Shown here piece by piece: positions 37,015 through 45,263 of a stretch of DNA of 64,000 bases (position 1 is the first letter of the stretch; every line of letters begins with the position of its first letter). Position numbers and translations under genes: made by a program. The stretch covers positions 62,001 through 126,000 of the forward strand of contig CAYREV010000002.1 in NCBI GenBank assembly GCA_964423345.1. Reading direction: 5' to 3'. Origin of the DNA: CAYREV01 sp964423345 (lineage in GTDB: Bacteria; Bacteroidota; Rhodothermia; Balneolales; Balneolaceae). The notes below the pieces were generated by a model. The model saw only the letters and a list, made by a program, of their open reading frames with translations, searched no databases and was not told the DNA's origin.

Positions 37015-37752
37015 TTAACGAGACGCCAGGGCATTCAAATAACTCTCGGCAACCCTGCGGTAGGCGCCATTCAGCTCATACGCTTTCTTAATATTCGCTT
37101 CAGCCATTTCCATCTGGTCAAGCTGGAAATAAGCATTTCCCAAATACCAATATGCCTTTTCAACAGTTAGCATATCAAGCTGTTTTTTACGGTCCAGTAC
37201 GCGCTTGAAATGAACAACCGATTTATTAAACAAACCTTCATTATAAAAGAGCGATCCGAGATTTATATTAAGCTCGGAAGCCCACTTGGGATTTTCCGCT
37301 TTATCAAGCTCCTCCCGGAGCAAGGTTATGGCCTGTTCGAATTTCCCCCTGTTAGCAAGCGTGATGGCTTCACGAATAACCCGATGATCGTCTATATTGC
37401 CAGTCACGCCTTCGGCCGAGCGATAATAATCCAATTCAATATTTTCTATCGGCTGAACCGTATGTCCCGAATTAAACTGTGGAATGTAGAAAACCGACAG
37501 TACACCGATGGTAAGGGCCAGTACTGCCGCGGCTGCGTAACTCCAGAACTGTCGTGTCTTGACATTCTGGCCACGCTCTCTCTCTTCAAGCAATACTTCC
37601 CGCAGGTTGGCAGCAGATTTAAGATAATCCAAATGGTACCCATCCTGGATAAGCTCCGCCCATAGCTCATCTATCTCATCCTCAGACAGCTTCCCATTGA
37701 TATATTTATCAATCCGGCCTTTTATTTCCTCTTTTTTGAAACTTTCAATCAT
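37015..37752 (-). CDS. Single-pass membrane TPR protein, anti-sigma-like
   Basis: 245 residues. The first ~65 (FKKEEIKGRIDKYINGKLSE) resemble the cytoplasmic start of FecR/anti-sigma proteins. One membrane segment lies at 69-91. The outer part (about 115-240) contains TPR-like helices (ITLANRGKFEQAITLLREEL; AYWYLGNAYFQLDQMEMAEA). A role as membrane anti-sigma factor for the sigma protein at 32365-32940 is inference from layout and topology, not from a diagnostic motif. The gene is convergent with the CHAT gene, and a TTTGTTACAAA copy lies about 275 bases upstream. Confidence 0.75.
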   Translation of the reverse strand: MIESFKKEEIKGRIDKYINGKLSEDEIDELWAELIQDGYHLDYLKSAANLREVLLEERERGQNVKTRQFWSYAAAAVLALTIGVLSVFYIPQFNSGHTVQPIENIELDYYRSAEGVTGNIDDHRVIREAITLANRGKFEQAITLLREELDKAENPKWASELNINLGSLFYNEGLFNKSVVHFKRVLDRKKQLDMLTVEKAYWYLGNAYFQLDQMEMAEANIKKAYELNGAYRRVAESYLNALASR

Positions 37753-38213
37753 GGTTTCAGCCGATTTATTTAGATATTAATTTAACTACAACAATATAAC
37801 AAATACCAACTTAACTATTGGACTATTAAGGAATCTTAATTTTATAATAGTTAATCGACATGATTTAATCATATACATGCCAAAACATTATCATTGAAGG
37901 TAAGATCTATGATGAATTTTTGCCCCCGGTCTAATGTATCTTGGTATCCTTTCAAAGAACGAAGCTCTTGTTCTTCTGTTTCTTTACTAAGTACCTTACT
38001 TCTTATACATAGATGGAATTCCCACCCATTTGTTACAAAAAAAATGATTTTTATTTATCGGTAAAATAACGACTCCTCACGGCCTCTGAACAACAGTACG
38101 GCAAAGACCTCATTACCCTTCCTTCATTTATGGTAAATGTTTGTTAAGAAGTGCTTATGCATTACTTTTTCTGAAGCATATCTCATTTATTACCCTAAAG
38201 ATATTTAGGATAT
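37753..38213. other. Intergenic region with coding-like fragment and motif copy
   Basis: About 460 bases lie between divergent genes. The minus strand is open from 38054 to a TGA at 37869-37871 and reads plausible protein (LSKETEEQELRSLKGYQDTL, then RGQKFIIDLTFND), but there is no ATG, GTG or upstream TTG, so it could be a gene remnant. TTTGTTACAAA lies at 38029-38039. Nothing else is recognisable. Confidence 0.4.
38029..38039. promoter_or_regulatory. Third TTTGTTACAAA motif
   Basis: An exact copy of the 11-bp core found twice upstream of the lipoprotein/CHAT genes. It lies 175 bases upstream of the TlpA-like gene and 277 bases upstream of the membrane TPR gene on the other strand. Role unknown. 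Confidence 0.4.
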
Positions 38214-39659
38214 ATGACAGGCTTCACAAAATACGTATTTGGGTTTCTCGCAGTGCTTTTTTCGGTATCATGCCAGAAAACCGATTCTGCAAAAATCAGG
38301 GGCAGCATAGACTATATCGGCTCTTCTACCATGTACATAGAGAAGCAGCCCCTGCACTATAAATATGCCCAAAAAAGACGATACCCTATAGAGCCGGATA
38401 TTCGCGGTCAGTTTTCAGCTTCCCTCCCCTCCGATTCCCGGGAAGTAGCTTTTTTTACTATAGATGACGATCGATATCCCCTGGTCATCGCTCCCGGCGA
38501 AAATATTACGGTAAAAATCACCCGGGCTGTCTTCCCGGATTCCGTCCATGTAGAGGGATATCCGGAACCCTGGAACAGACATTTTTTAACCTACTGGGAT
38601 GAAATCAGCCGAATCAATGCCAAGATCGACGAACAGATGGACGCCTTCAGGGAGGGTGAGCCTACCAGTGTGCTTGACCTCTATAAACACCGATATAAAA
38701 TTGCCAAAAGGCACTTGGCAGATACACCGCTCGATATCTACTATTACAAGAATATCGGTGAATACCTGGTTAAAAGGCTGGAAGAGATCCGATACCGGCA
38801 AAATAAGCCGGGCTTCAATACGGTAAAGGAACGTCAGTCGGTCATCGACAAAGCCAAAAAACTAAATTTTTTCTCCTACAAATCACTCAAGGCCCAGCGG
38901 GCCGGTATTAGGGACTTCACCAATGCCTATGCCAATACCTTTGGTGTAGAAGACAGCCTGGAAGAGGAATATGGGCAGGACCTGATGCAATATGATATTA
39001 AACGGCTCGGATACAAAACATTGAACAGGGCGCGAACATCCGTGTTAGACCATATAGAAGAGCGGAGAGCACTGGCTTATGCAAAGATGCACCTAATAGC
39101 TGAACGCATAGGTGAAATGTCGCCCGATGTAGCGGAGGAGAGCTACCGGAATTTCCTGGAGGATTACCGTGACTTTCCAAACTATATCCGTTTCCTGAAA
39201 ACGTTTTACCAAAAGACGAAACAGGTTACCCCCGGCAATCCCGCCGTCCCCTTTATCCTGCCCAACCAGTACGGGAAAATGGTGAGCATGGAAGATTTTA
39301 AGGGTAAGTACGTGCTGCTTGATTTTTGGGCCAGCTGGTGCATCCCCTGCCTGGATGAGTTTCAGCATATGAGGGAGTTATACAACGAATACAGCAGAGA
39401 CGAATTTGAAATAGCAGCCATATCCATAGAAAAAGACAGTCTTCGCTGGAGGCAGGCCGTGAACAGGTTTAAAAACCCGTGGCCCCAGCTATATGGAGGC
39501 AACAGCTTCCAGCAGGAAACCTTCTCTTCCTATCAGGGCGGAGGCATCCCTTTCTACATCCTGGTAAATCCAAAGGGGAATATTGAGCGTTATAACGATG
39601 TCCGCCCCTCTTTCAATTTGCCGGCAATCCTAGACAGCCTTATTACAGACGAGGGATAG
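38214..39659 (+). CDS. TlpA-like thioredoxin-fold lipoprotein
   Basis: 481 residues. The N-terminus (MTGFTKYVFGFLAVLFSVSC) looks like a lipoprotein signal with Cys20, although the lipobox is not ideal. A beta-rich, then helical region of about 330 residues follows, as in Bacteroidota TlpA-family proteins. The C-terminal thioredoxin domain has LLDFWASWCIPC (Cys376/Cys379) and the cis-Pro loop GGGIPFYILV. It should be a thiol-disulfide reductase at the outer face of a membrane. The gene follows the CHAT/TPR island, but I see no evidence that it belongs to it apart from the shared upstream motif. Confidence 0.88.
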   Translation: MTGFTKYVFGFLAVLFSVSCQKTDSAKIRGSIDYIGSSTMYIEKQPLHYKYAQKRRYPIEPDIRGQFSASLPSDSREVAFFTIDDDRYPLVIAPGENITVKITRAVFPDSVHVEGYPEPWNRHFLTYWDEISRINAKIDEQMDAFREGEPTSVLDLYKHRYKIAKRHLADTPLDIYYYKNIGEYLVKRLEEIRYRQNKPGFNTVKERQSVIDKAKKLNFFSYKSLKAQRAGIRDFTNAYANTFGVEDSLEEEYGQDLMQYDIKRLGYKTLNRARTSVLDHIEERRALAYAKMHLIAERIGEMSPDVAEESYRNFLEDYRDFPNYIRFLKTFYQKTKQVTPGNPAVPFILPNQYGKMVSMEDFKGKYVLLDFWASWCIPCLDEFQHMRELYNEYSRDEFEIAAISIEKDSLRWRQAVNRFKNPWPQLYGGNSFQQETFSSYQGGGIPFYILVNPKGNIERYNDVRPSFNLPAILDSLITDEG

Positions 39660-39716
39660 TTATCACAATCCTGTTGCATGTAGCTGTATTTTGGCTATAC
39701 TAACGGAAAAAGTTTT

Positions 39717-40841
39717 ATGGCCCGATATCTTGTTCTCTTAACTGCGAGCCTGCTGCTGTTAGTACCATTCGGATGTGCTCCTGCACAAAGGGGGGAAACA
39801 TCCCTGGATACCAAAATTGGGCAGATGCTCATGGTGGGATTCAGGGGGATGCAGATCGAGGAGGAGGGCCCCTTCGCCAAGGATGTGAAAAAATATCATC
39901 TGGGCGGCGTGGTGCTTTTTGACTACGATGTGCCCAGAGACACCGCCTATCGAAATATCAGTTCCCCATCGCAGGTAAAGAAGCTGACGGCCGACCTTCA
40001 GAAATTGAGCAATATCCCACTCTTTATTTCCATTGACCAAGAGGGCGGAAAAGTCAACCGCCTTAAAAGCCGCTATGGATTCCCTCCATCCGTTTCCGCT
40101 GAGCAGCTGGGCCGGATTAACGACCCCGACACCACCCGAATACAGGCCCGCCGGACCGCCCGGCAATTGAGCCGTCTGGGGATCAATACCAACCTTGCCC
40201 CGGTGGTGGATCTCAATATCAATCCGGATAATCCCATCATCGGCGGTATCGGCCGTAGCTTCTCCCCGGACCCTCAAATAGTAAGCAGGCATGCAATGAC
40301 CTATATCCGGACGGTACATAGCTATGGCATCATTACCACCCTGAAGCATTTTCCGGGCCATGGCAGCTCTATCGGCGACTCCCACCTGGGGGTGGTTGAC
40401 GTCACCCATACCTGGAGCAGGAAAGAACTGATACCTTATCGCAATATTATTCAAAACGGGCTGGCCGACATGGTTATGACGGCCCATATCTTCAATGCCC
40501 GCCTCGATCCGACCTATCCGGCCACCCTATCCAAACCCACAATCGAAGGTATTTTGAGGGACAGCTTGCATTTCGAAGGAGTGGTCATGTCGGACGACCT
40601 GCAGATGAAGGCCATACGTTCGGAGTACGGTTTGAAGGAAACCATAAGGCAGGCCATCCGGGCGGGAGTGGACATACTGGTGTTCGCCAACAATACCATC
40701 TACGATCCCGCCATTGCCCAAAAAGCTCATTCAACGATAAAAGAACTCCTGGAGAAGGGCGTTATCACTCCCAATCGCATAGAACAATCCTATAACCGTA
40801 TTATGGCTCTAAAAGAAGAATATTTAATAAAGGAACCATAA
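39717..40841 (+). CDS. nagZ: Exported GH3 beta-N-acetylhexosaminidase
   Basis: 374 residues of the NagZ type. A lipoprotein signal ends in VPFGC (Cys20). The single GH3 barrel has FISIDQEGGKVNRL, NTNLAPVVDLN, KHFPGHGSS, the His-bearing GDSHLGVV and the catalytic Asp293 in VMSDDLQM. NagZ releases GlcNAc from muropeptides. In E. coli it is cytoplasmic; this copy should act on peptidoglycan fragments or other GlcNAc glycosides outside the cytoplasmic membrane. It may be co-transcribed with the TlpA-like gene 57 bases upstream. Confidence 0.92.
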   Translation: MARYLVLLTASLLLLVPFGCAPAQRGETSLDTKIGQMLMVGFRGMQIEEEGPFAKDVKKYHLGGVVLFDYDVPRDTAYRNISSPSQVKKLTADLQKLSNIPLFISIDQEGGKVNRLKSRYGFPPSVSAEQLGRINDPDTTRIQARRTARQLSRLGINTNLAPVVDLNINPDNPIIGGIGRSFSPDPQIVSRHAMTYIRTVHSYGIITTLKHFPGHGSSIGDSHLGVVDVTHTWSRKELIPYRNIIQNGLADMVMTAHIFNARLDPTYPATLSKPTIEGILRDSLHFEGVVMSDDLQMKAIRSEYGLKETIRQAIRAGVDILVFANNTIYDPAIAQKAHSTIKELLEKGVITPNRIEQSYNRIMALKEEYLIKEP

Positions 40842-40902
40842 CCACCCGCTTACGGGGAAGCCCCCGAACCAACCGGGCCGATACCTTATATTTCCCCCCG
40901 GT

Positions 40903-43659
40903 TTATTTCCCCCGGTAAGGGACCCCCTCCCTGATCCACCCGGGCGCTTCGGCTCCTCTCAGGTAGTGATCAAAATACTCTTTCATTTTTATGGCGTAAT
41001 CCAGCCTGTTTCCATATTCCTGTAGGTGGTGGGGCTCTTTGCGGTATTGCAGAAACACCGCATCCTTGCCCAGCCTTCGCATGGCCAGGTACAGTTCAAT
41101 CCCCTGGTACCAGGGAACGGCCGTATCCTCGTCCCCGAACATAATCAACAGGGGCGTGTTGATGCGGTCGGCATAGAATACCGGTGAATTCTCGATGTAG
41201 TTTTCCGGGTATTCCCACAGGCTGCCCCCAATGCGGCTTTGTGACTGTTCATACTGGAACTGCCGGGCCAGTCCGGAGCCCCAGCGAATGCCGCTGTAGG
41301 CACTGGTCATGTTCGACACTGGCGCCCCGGCTATGGCCGCATCAAAGATGTCGGTCTGGGTTATCATGAAAGCGGTCTGATAGCCACTCCAGGAGTGCCC
41401 GTGCAGACCCAGCTTGTCCGGATCGGCTATGCCCATATCTATAAGTTTTTGAACCCCCGGTACCAGGCTTTTGGTGGAAGCAAATCCGGGCGTACCCACC
41501 TCAAAACGAATATCGGGGAGAAACACCACATAATTGTCACTTACCCATTGGGGAAGGGTGGGACGATCGTCATTGGTAATATTGTTGAATTCATAGGCCC
41601 GCTGGGAAAAGAAGCGATAATAATAAATGAGCACAGGATATTTCTTTCCCTCCTCATAGGTGTCGGGTTTTATGACCGCTCCCTGTATGGATTCGCCGTC
41701 GAGGCTTTTCCATTCAATCAGTTCGGCCGTGCCCCAGTTATAGGTTTCATGAAGGTCGGTATGCAACTCACTCAGTCGCCGTACCTTTTTAAAACGCTTT
41801 CCTTCACTGACCCATAGATTCGGGTACTCGTCATAGCTTTCACGGCTATATATAATACGATCGCTATCCTCTGCCGCAGCAATGAAATCAAACTTTTTGT
41901 CTTCCTCCAATCTCCGGCTAGTACCCTGGCGGTTTACTTTTACCGTATAGAAACCGTACGTTTTTTTCCTGTCGTAATACCCGCGCAACAACAACTCCTC
42001 TTTGGAACCGAGTCGCAATTTATCGGGATCCAATCGCTCTATACGGTAACGGATTTGACGGTCCCGCCCATCACGGCTGATATTGACCGCCTTTCCACCG
42101 TCGGTCGGGAACTTCCAAATGTCGTACTTGTCATAAATCAGGACCGCCTCATCGCCCTCTATCCATCCTCCAAGGCCATAGCCCGAGGCTTGGATTGGAT
42201 AATCATGATCTTCATTGTAAAAGGGTACGGAAAGATTTTCGGTCAGGTTGCTGTAGACGCCCGATTGTATGTCATAGAGATGCCACTGGCGGTCTTCATA
42301 GAACACTACATAATTCCCGCCCGGCGACAGGTCCGCCCCATAAGAGAGCTTTTCCGCAACCAGCTTCTTTTCCCCGGTCTTAAGATCCACCGTGTAGTAG
42401 TCGTCGTAAAACCACTCCCATGTAATCAGCTTCAGATAGGGTATATCGGAGCTTCCCAGGGCAAACTTTGGATTATGGCTCACCTCCACATCCGGCACCT
42501 GCTTATCGGCCAGCTGTACCCACTCGCCACTGTCCAGATGGTAAACCGCCCGGTACAGATGATTCTTTCTCTCCTTCCAGGTCTCTTTTTCATGCGTCTT
42601 GATTCGGGGATCGTCCCAATGCCAGACATCCACCTCCGCCTCATCCAGAATATCCTCACGGTTATATATCTCAATGGTCTTGGTTTCTTTCTTGTTTTGG
42701 CCAATTTCCACCATCTCCCGGTCCATCACACCGAAAAACAAACGCTCTCCGTCCTTGGTCCACTTCAAATCGTTATGCGAACGAAGTGCCCATTTGCTGC
42801 CTGCATCTTCTGCCATTACAGCCTCTTTCAGAAGGCCATCGGCCGATGACCACACATGGATGTTGGCATCGCCGGCTTCGAAAGCCGTATCCATCTTTGC
42901 TTCGGTAAATGCCAGCCGGGGATGCTCTCCTTTCCATGCCAGGTTGGCATAGTATCCGTCTTCCTGTTGATGAATCACCTGCTCCGAAAGATTTTCTTCA
43001 TTGAGATTACGTATGTAGAGGCCGTTATGGGAACCCGCGGTATCGACCACCGAATAGGCCAGGTATCGGGAAGTGCTGTCAAACGCCATCTCGCTTACAA
43101 AGGGAATAACGGCTTCCCGCCCTGTGGCGAGGTTTCGCAACACCACCTCGGAACCCAGGTTTTTATTCTTCGAATGCTTCTTCTCCATCTCGCCGGACAG
43201 ATAATGGTGAATGGCCACCCATTTCCCGTCATTGGAAAACCCAAAAGCTTTCACGCTGTCCTTTTGAACCGTATTGCCGTTGCCGGTATTCAACAAGGCC
43301 ATTCCACGCTTGGGCTTTTTATCTTTTTCAGCTTTAAGCTCATCCGCCAGCGACGGCTTAACAAAAGCCCCGACCCATTGCCCGTTTTTGGTAATGCGCG
43401 GCTTGTCACCGAGGTTGATCGTGTACACCCGGTCGTTATCCACGCTGCGCACCCGAACCTCGCCGTCGCCGCGGTCGGGCCATACGCTGTATATGAGCCA
43501 ATCCCCGTTGGCCGAAATGCTTGTTTGGGAGATATCTTCCCATTTCATGATATCCTCAAAGGTGAGCTGCCTGTCCTGCCCCAGCGTGAGTATAGGGGCC
43601 AGCAATAAAAGGACCGTAAATAAACCGCTCATACGATATTTGCACCTGTTAAATGACAT
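40903..43659 (-). CDS. S9 family prolyl oligopeptidase-like peptidase, exported
   Basis: 918 residues. A signal peptide (core SGLFTVLLLLAPILTLGQ) precedes a long WD-like beta-propeller and a C-terminal alpha/beta-hydrolase domain. The triad is visible: Ser in GHSWSGYQTAF, Asp in FGDEDTAVPW, and His in KEPHHLQ. Family members cleave oligopeptides after proline or act as acylaminoacyl/dipeptidyl peptidases in the periplasm. The precise specificity is not evident. It is convergent with nagZ, 61 bases away, and appears to be a single-gene transcript. Confidence 0.93.
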   Translation of the reverse strand: MSFNRCKYRMSGLFTVLLLLAPILTLGQDRQLTFEDIMKWEDISQTSISANGDWLIYSVWPDRGDGEVRVRSVDNDRVYTINLGDKPRITKNGQWVGAFVKPSLADELKAEKDKKPKRGMALLNTGNGNTVQKDSVKAFGFSNDGKWVAIHHYLSGEMEKKHSKNKNLGSEVVLRNLATGREAVIPFVSEMAFDSTSRYLAYSVVDTAGSHNGLYIRNLNEENLSEQVIHQQEDGYYANLAWKGEHPRLAFTEAKMDTAFEAGDANIHVWSSADGLLKEAVMAEDAGSKWALRSHNDLKWTKDGERLFFGVMDREMVEIGQNKKETKTIEIYNREDILDEAEVDVWHWDDPRIKTHEKETWKERKNHLYRAVYHLDSGEWVQLADKQVPDVEVSHNPKFALGSSDIPYLKLITWEWFYDDYYTVDLKTGEKKLVAEKLSYGADLSPGGNYVVFYEDRQWHLYDIQSGVYSNLTENLSVPFYNEDHDYPIQASGYGLGGWIEGDEAVLIYDKYDIWKFPTDGGKAVNISRDGRDRQIRYRIERLDPDKLRLGSKEELLLRGYYDRKKTYGFYTVKVNRQGTSRRLEEDKKFDFIAAAEDSDRIIYSRESYDEYPNLWVSEGKRFKKVRRLSELHTDLHETYNWGTAELIEWKSLDGESIQGAVIKPDTYEEGKKYPVLIYYYRFFSQRAYEFNNITNDDRPTLPQWVSDNYVVFLPDIRFEVGTPGFASTKSLVPGVQKLIDMGIADPDKLGLHGHSWSGYQTAFMITQTDIFDAAIAGAPVSNMTSAYSGIRWGSGLARQFQYEQSQSRIGGSLWEYPENYIENSPVFYADRINTPLLIMFGDEDTAVPWYQGIELYLAMRRLGKDAVFLQYRKEPHHLQEYGNRLDYAIKMKEYFDHYLRGAEAPGWIREGVPYRGK

Positions 43660-43815
43660 AGTCGGGTAATTATTTTAACATTAATTGCATATATATGACC
43701 CATACACCTACACGAGCCAACAAGAGAATTAAATGATTAATCAGCGCAATTGATACTTCCCGGATAGCTTTTTGAATCATTTTACGACTATCCATTACCA
43801 TATTTGCCAATAACC

Positions 43816-44397
43816 ATGAATAAATACACTAAAGCCTACTCCCCCTACATCCGGAAGTTTGAAGAGGCCAAGGGGGAACTACAGGAATTGCTCTCCCCAT
43901 TGGAGGAGCATCTATTCACCCGAAGGCCCTCCCGAAAATCCTGGAGCGCGGGAGAATGCATCAGCCATCTTGTCGAAGCGGGCTCCCGCTATTATGAGAG
44001 GGTGAAAGAAGGTTACGATCCCTCCATTAAAACCCCGGATAAAAGGGATCCCATGCACCTGCGGCTGCATATGCGCTGGTTTGTAACATTTCTGGAACCG
44101 CCGGTCCGGTTTAAGTCGCCCGCCCCCGCCTCATTCAGGCCCAAGACAAACAAACGGTTGGATAAGAACAGGGTATTGGCCGATTTTCTCTCCCTGCAGG
44201 ACCGGTACATACGGATACTCAGGCATGCCGGTGAACACGAACAAAACCTGGGTGATATATTCGTTCCCAACCCGGTGGTGCCCATCATACAAATGAGTGT
44301 GGCAGAGTGCATTGCAGTCACCGAAGCCCACCAAAGGCGTCACCTGCTGCAGGCCTCCGGAACCCTTACTACGCTAAAGAACCAAATAAAGGAATAA
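43816..44397 (+). CDS. DinB/YfiT-like metal-binding protein
   Basis: 193 residues from ATG 43816 (a TTG at 43804 is possible). The pattern fits the DinB_2 four-helix bundle: the first His in WSAGECISHLVEAGSRY and two later His in VTEAHQRRHLLQ. Such proteins often carry a three-His metal site; some are thiol-dependent S-transferases. No substrate can be named. It stands alone between the S9 peptidase gene (divergent) and the TetR gene. Confidence 0.85.
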   Translation: MNKYTKAYSPYIRKFEEAKGELQELLSPLEEHLFTRRPSRKSWSAGECISHLVEAGSRYYERVKEGYDPSIKTPDKRDPMHLRLHMRWFVTFLEPPVRFKSPAPASFRPKTNKRLDKNRVLADFLSLQDRYIRILRHAGEHEQNLGDIFVPNPVVPIIQMSVAECIAVTEAHQRRHLLQASGTLTTLKNQIKE

Positions 44398-44536
44398 CTA
44401 TAAATCCGAATACGCTCATCTCATTCCGGATATCGGCCGTACCGAAATAGATGCATTTCCGTTTTGACCAGGATTTAAATTGAACAGATCTTTGTTTAAA
44501 AATGGGGGAAAGCCATAAAACATAAACCTAACAACT

Positions 44537-45226
44537 ATGAAAACCGAACTGCTTCAGAAACGCCTGGAAATAACCTATACAGCGGTGGACCTATACCTCG
44601 AGCAGGGGGGCGAATTCACCTTAAGCCAGATAGCGGACGAGCTGGATATTACGGTATCCGATATTTTTGAGTATTTCGCTGACAAAAAGGCCATCCTGGA
44701 ATTTTACTACACCTCCGTCGTCATCCGATACCAACTGATGATCGAGGAAATTGACGATTTTCAGGAGTACACGCTGGGGGAAAAACTTTCCAATTTCATC
44801 TATTCCTCTTTCGATATCATGGAAGAGAAACAGGAGTTCGTAGAGAAAACCTATAAAGAGCTCGTGGGCTGCCGTTACCGAAAATCGGAATATGAAGATG
44901 AAATAGAATCGCTCTTCAAATCGTTCTTCGCCCGGGACAAGGGCATATCGGCCAGCAGCGGCTGGCTGTTGAACAACCTTTCCTATTCCATGTTGAGAAA
45001 TAAGTATGAACTGCTGGTACTATACTGGATTAAGGACGAGTCGGAAGGCAAGGAAAAAACCATGGAACTGACTGACAAGCTTACGACCTTTATCGAAGAG
45101 GTACTATATACCCAGATCGTGGATAAGGGACTGGACCTGATGAAATTCATCTTCTCCAATACCCTTTCCAAAGAGAATATCCCCTTCCGGGATGCGATAG
45201 AGTCCAAAATTGAAATCAGATCCTGA
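44537..45226 (+). CDS. TetR-fold protein paired with ABC1 kinase
   Basis: 229 residues. The N-terminal TetR helix-turn-helix is clear (FTLSQIADELDITVSDIFEY, then FADKKAILEFYY). The ~170-residue C-terminal ligand domain is helical and acidic. It lies 37 bases upstream of the ABC1/UbiB-family kinase gene on the same strand. COQ9, the partner of the COQ8 kinase in ubiquinone synthesis, is a lipid-binding protein of TetR fold, so this could be a lipid-binding partner, a regulator of the kinase gene, or both. Which of these it is cannot be decided from sequence alone. Confidence 0.85.
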   Translation: MKTELLQKRLEITYTAVDLYLEQGGEFTLSQIADELDITVSDIFEYFADKKAILEFYYTSVVIRYQLMIEEIDDFQEYTLGEKLSNFIYSSFDIMEEKQEFVEKTYKELVGCRYRKSEYEDEIESLFKSFFARDKGISASSGWLLNNLSYSMLRNKYELLVLYWIKDESEGKEKTMELTDKLTTFIEEVLYTQIVDKGLDLMKFIFSNTLSKENIPFRDAIESKIEIRS

Positions 45227-45263
45227 GAAATTTACCGCAAGCTTTATTTAAAAATACAGATCT

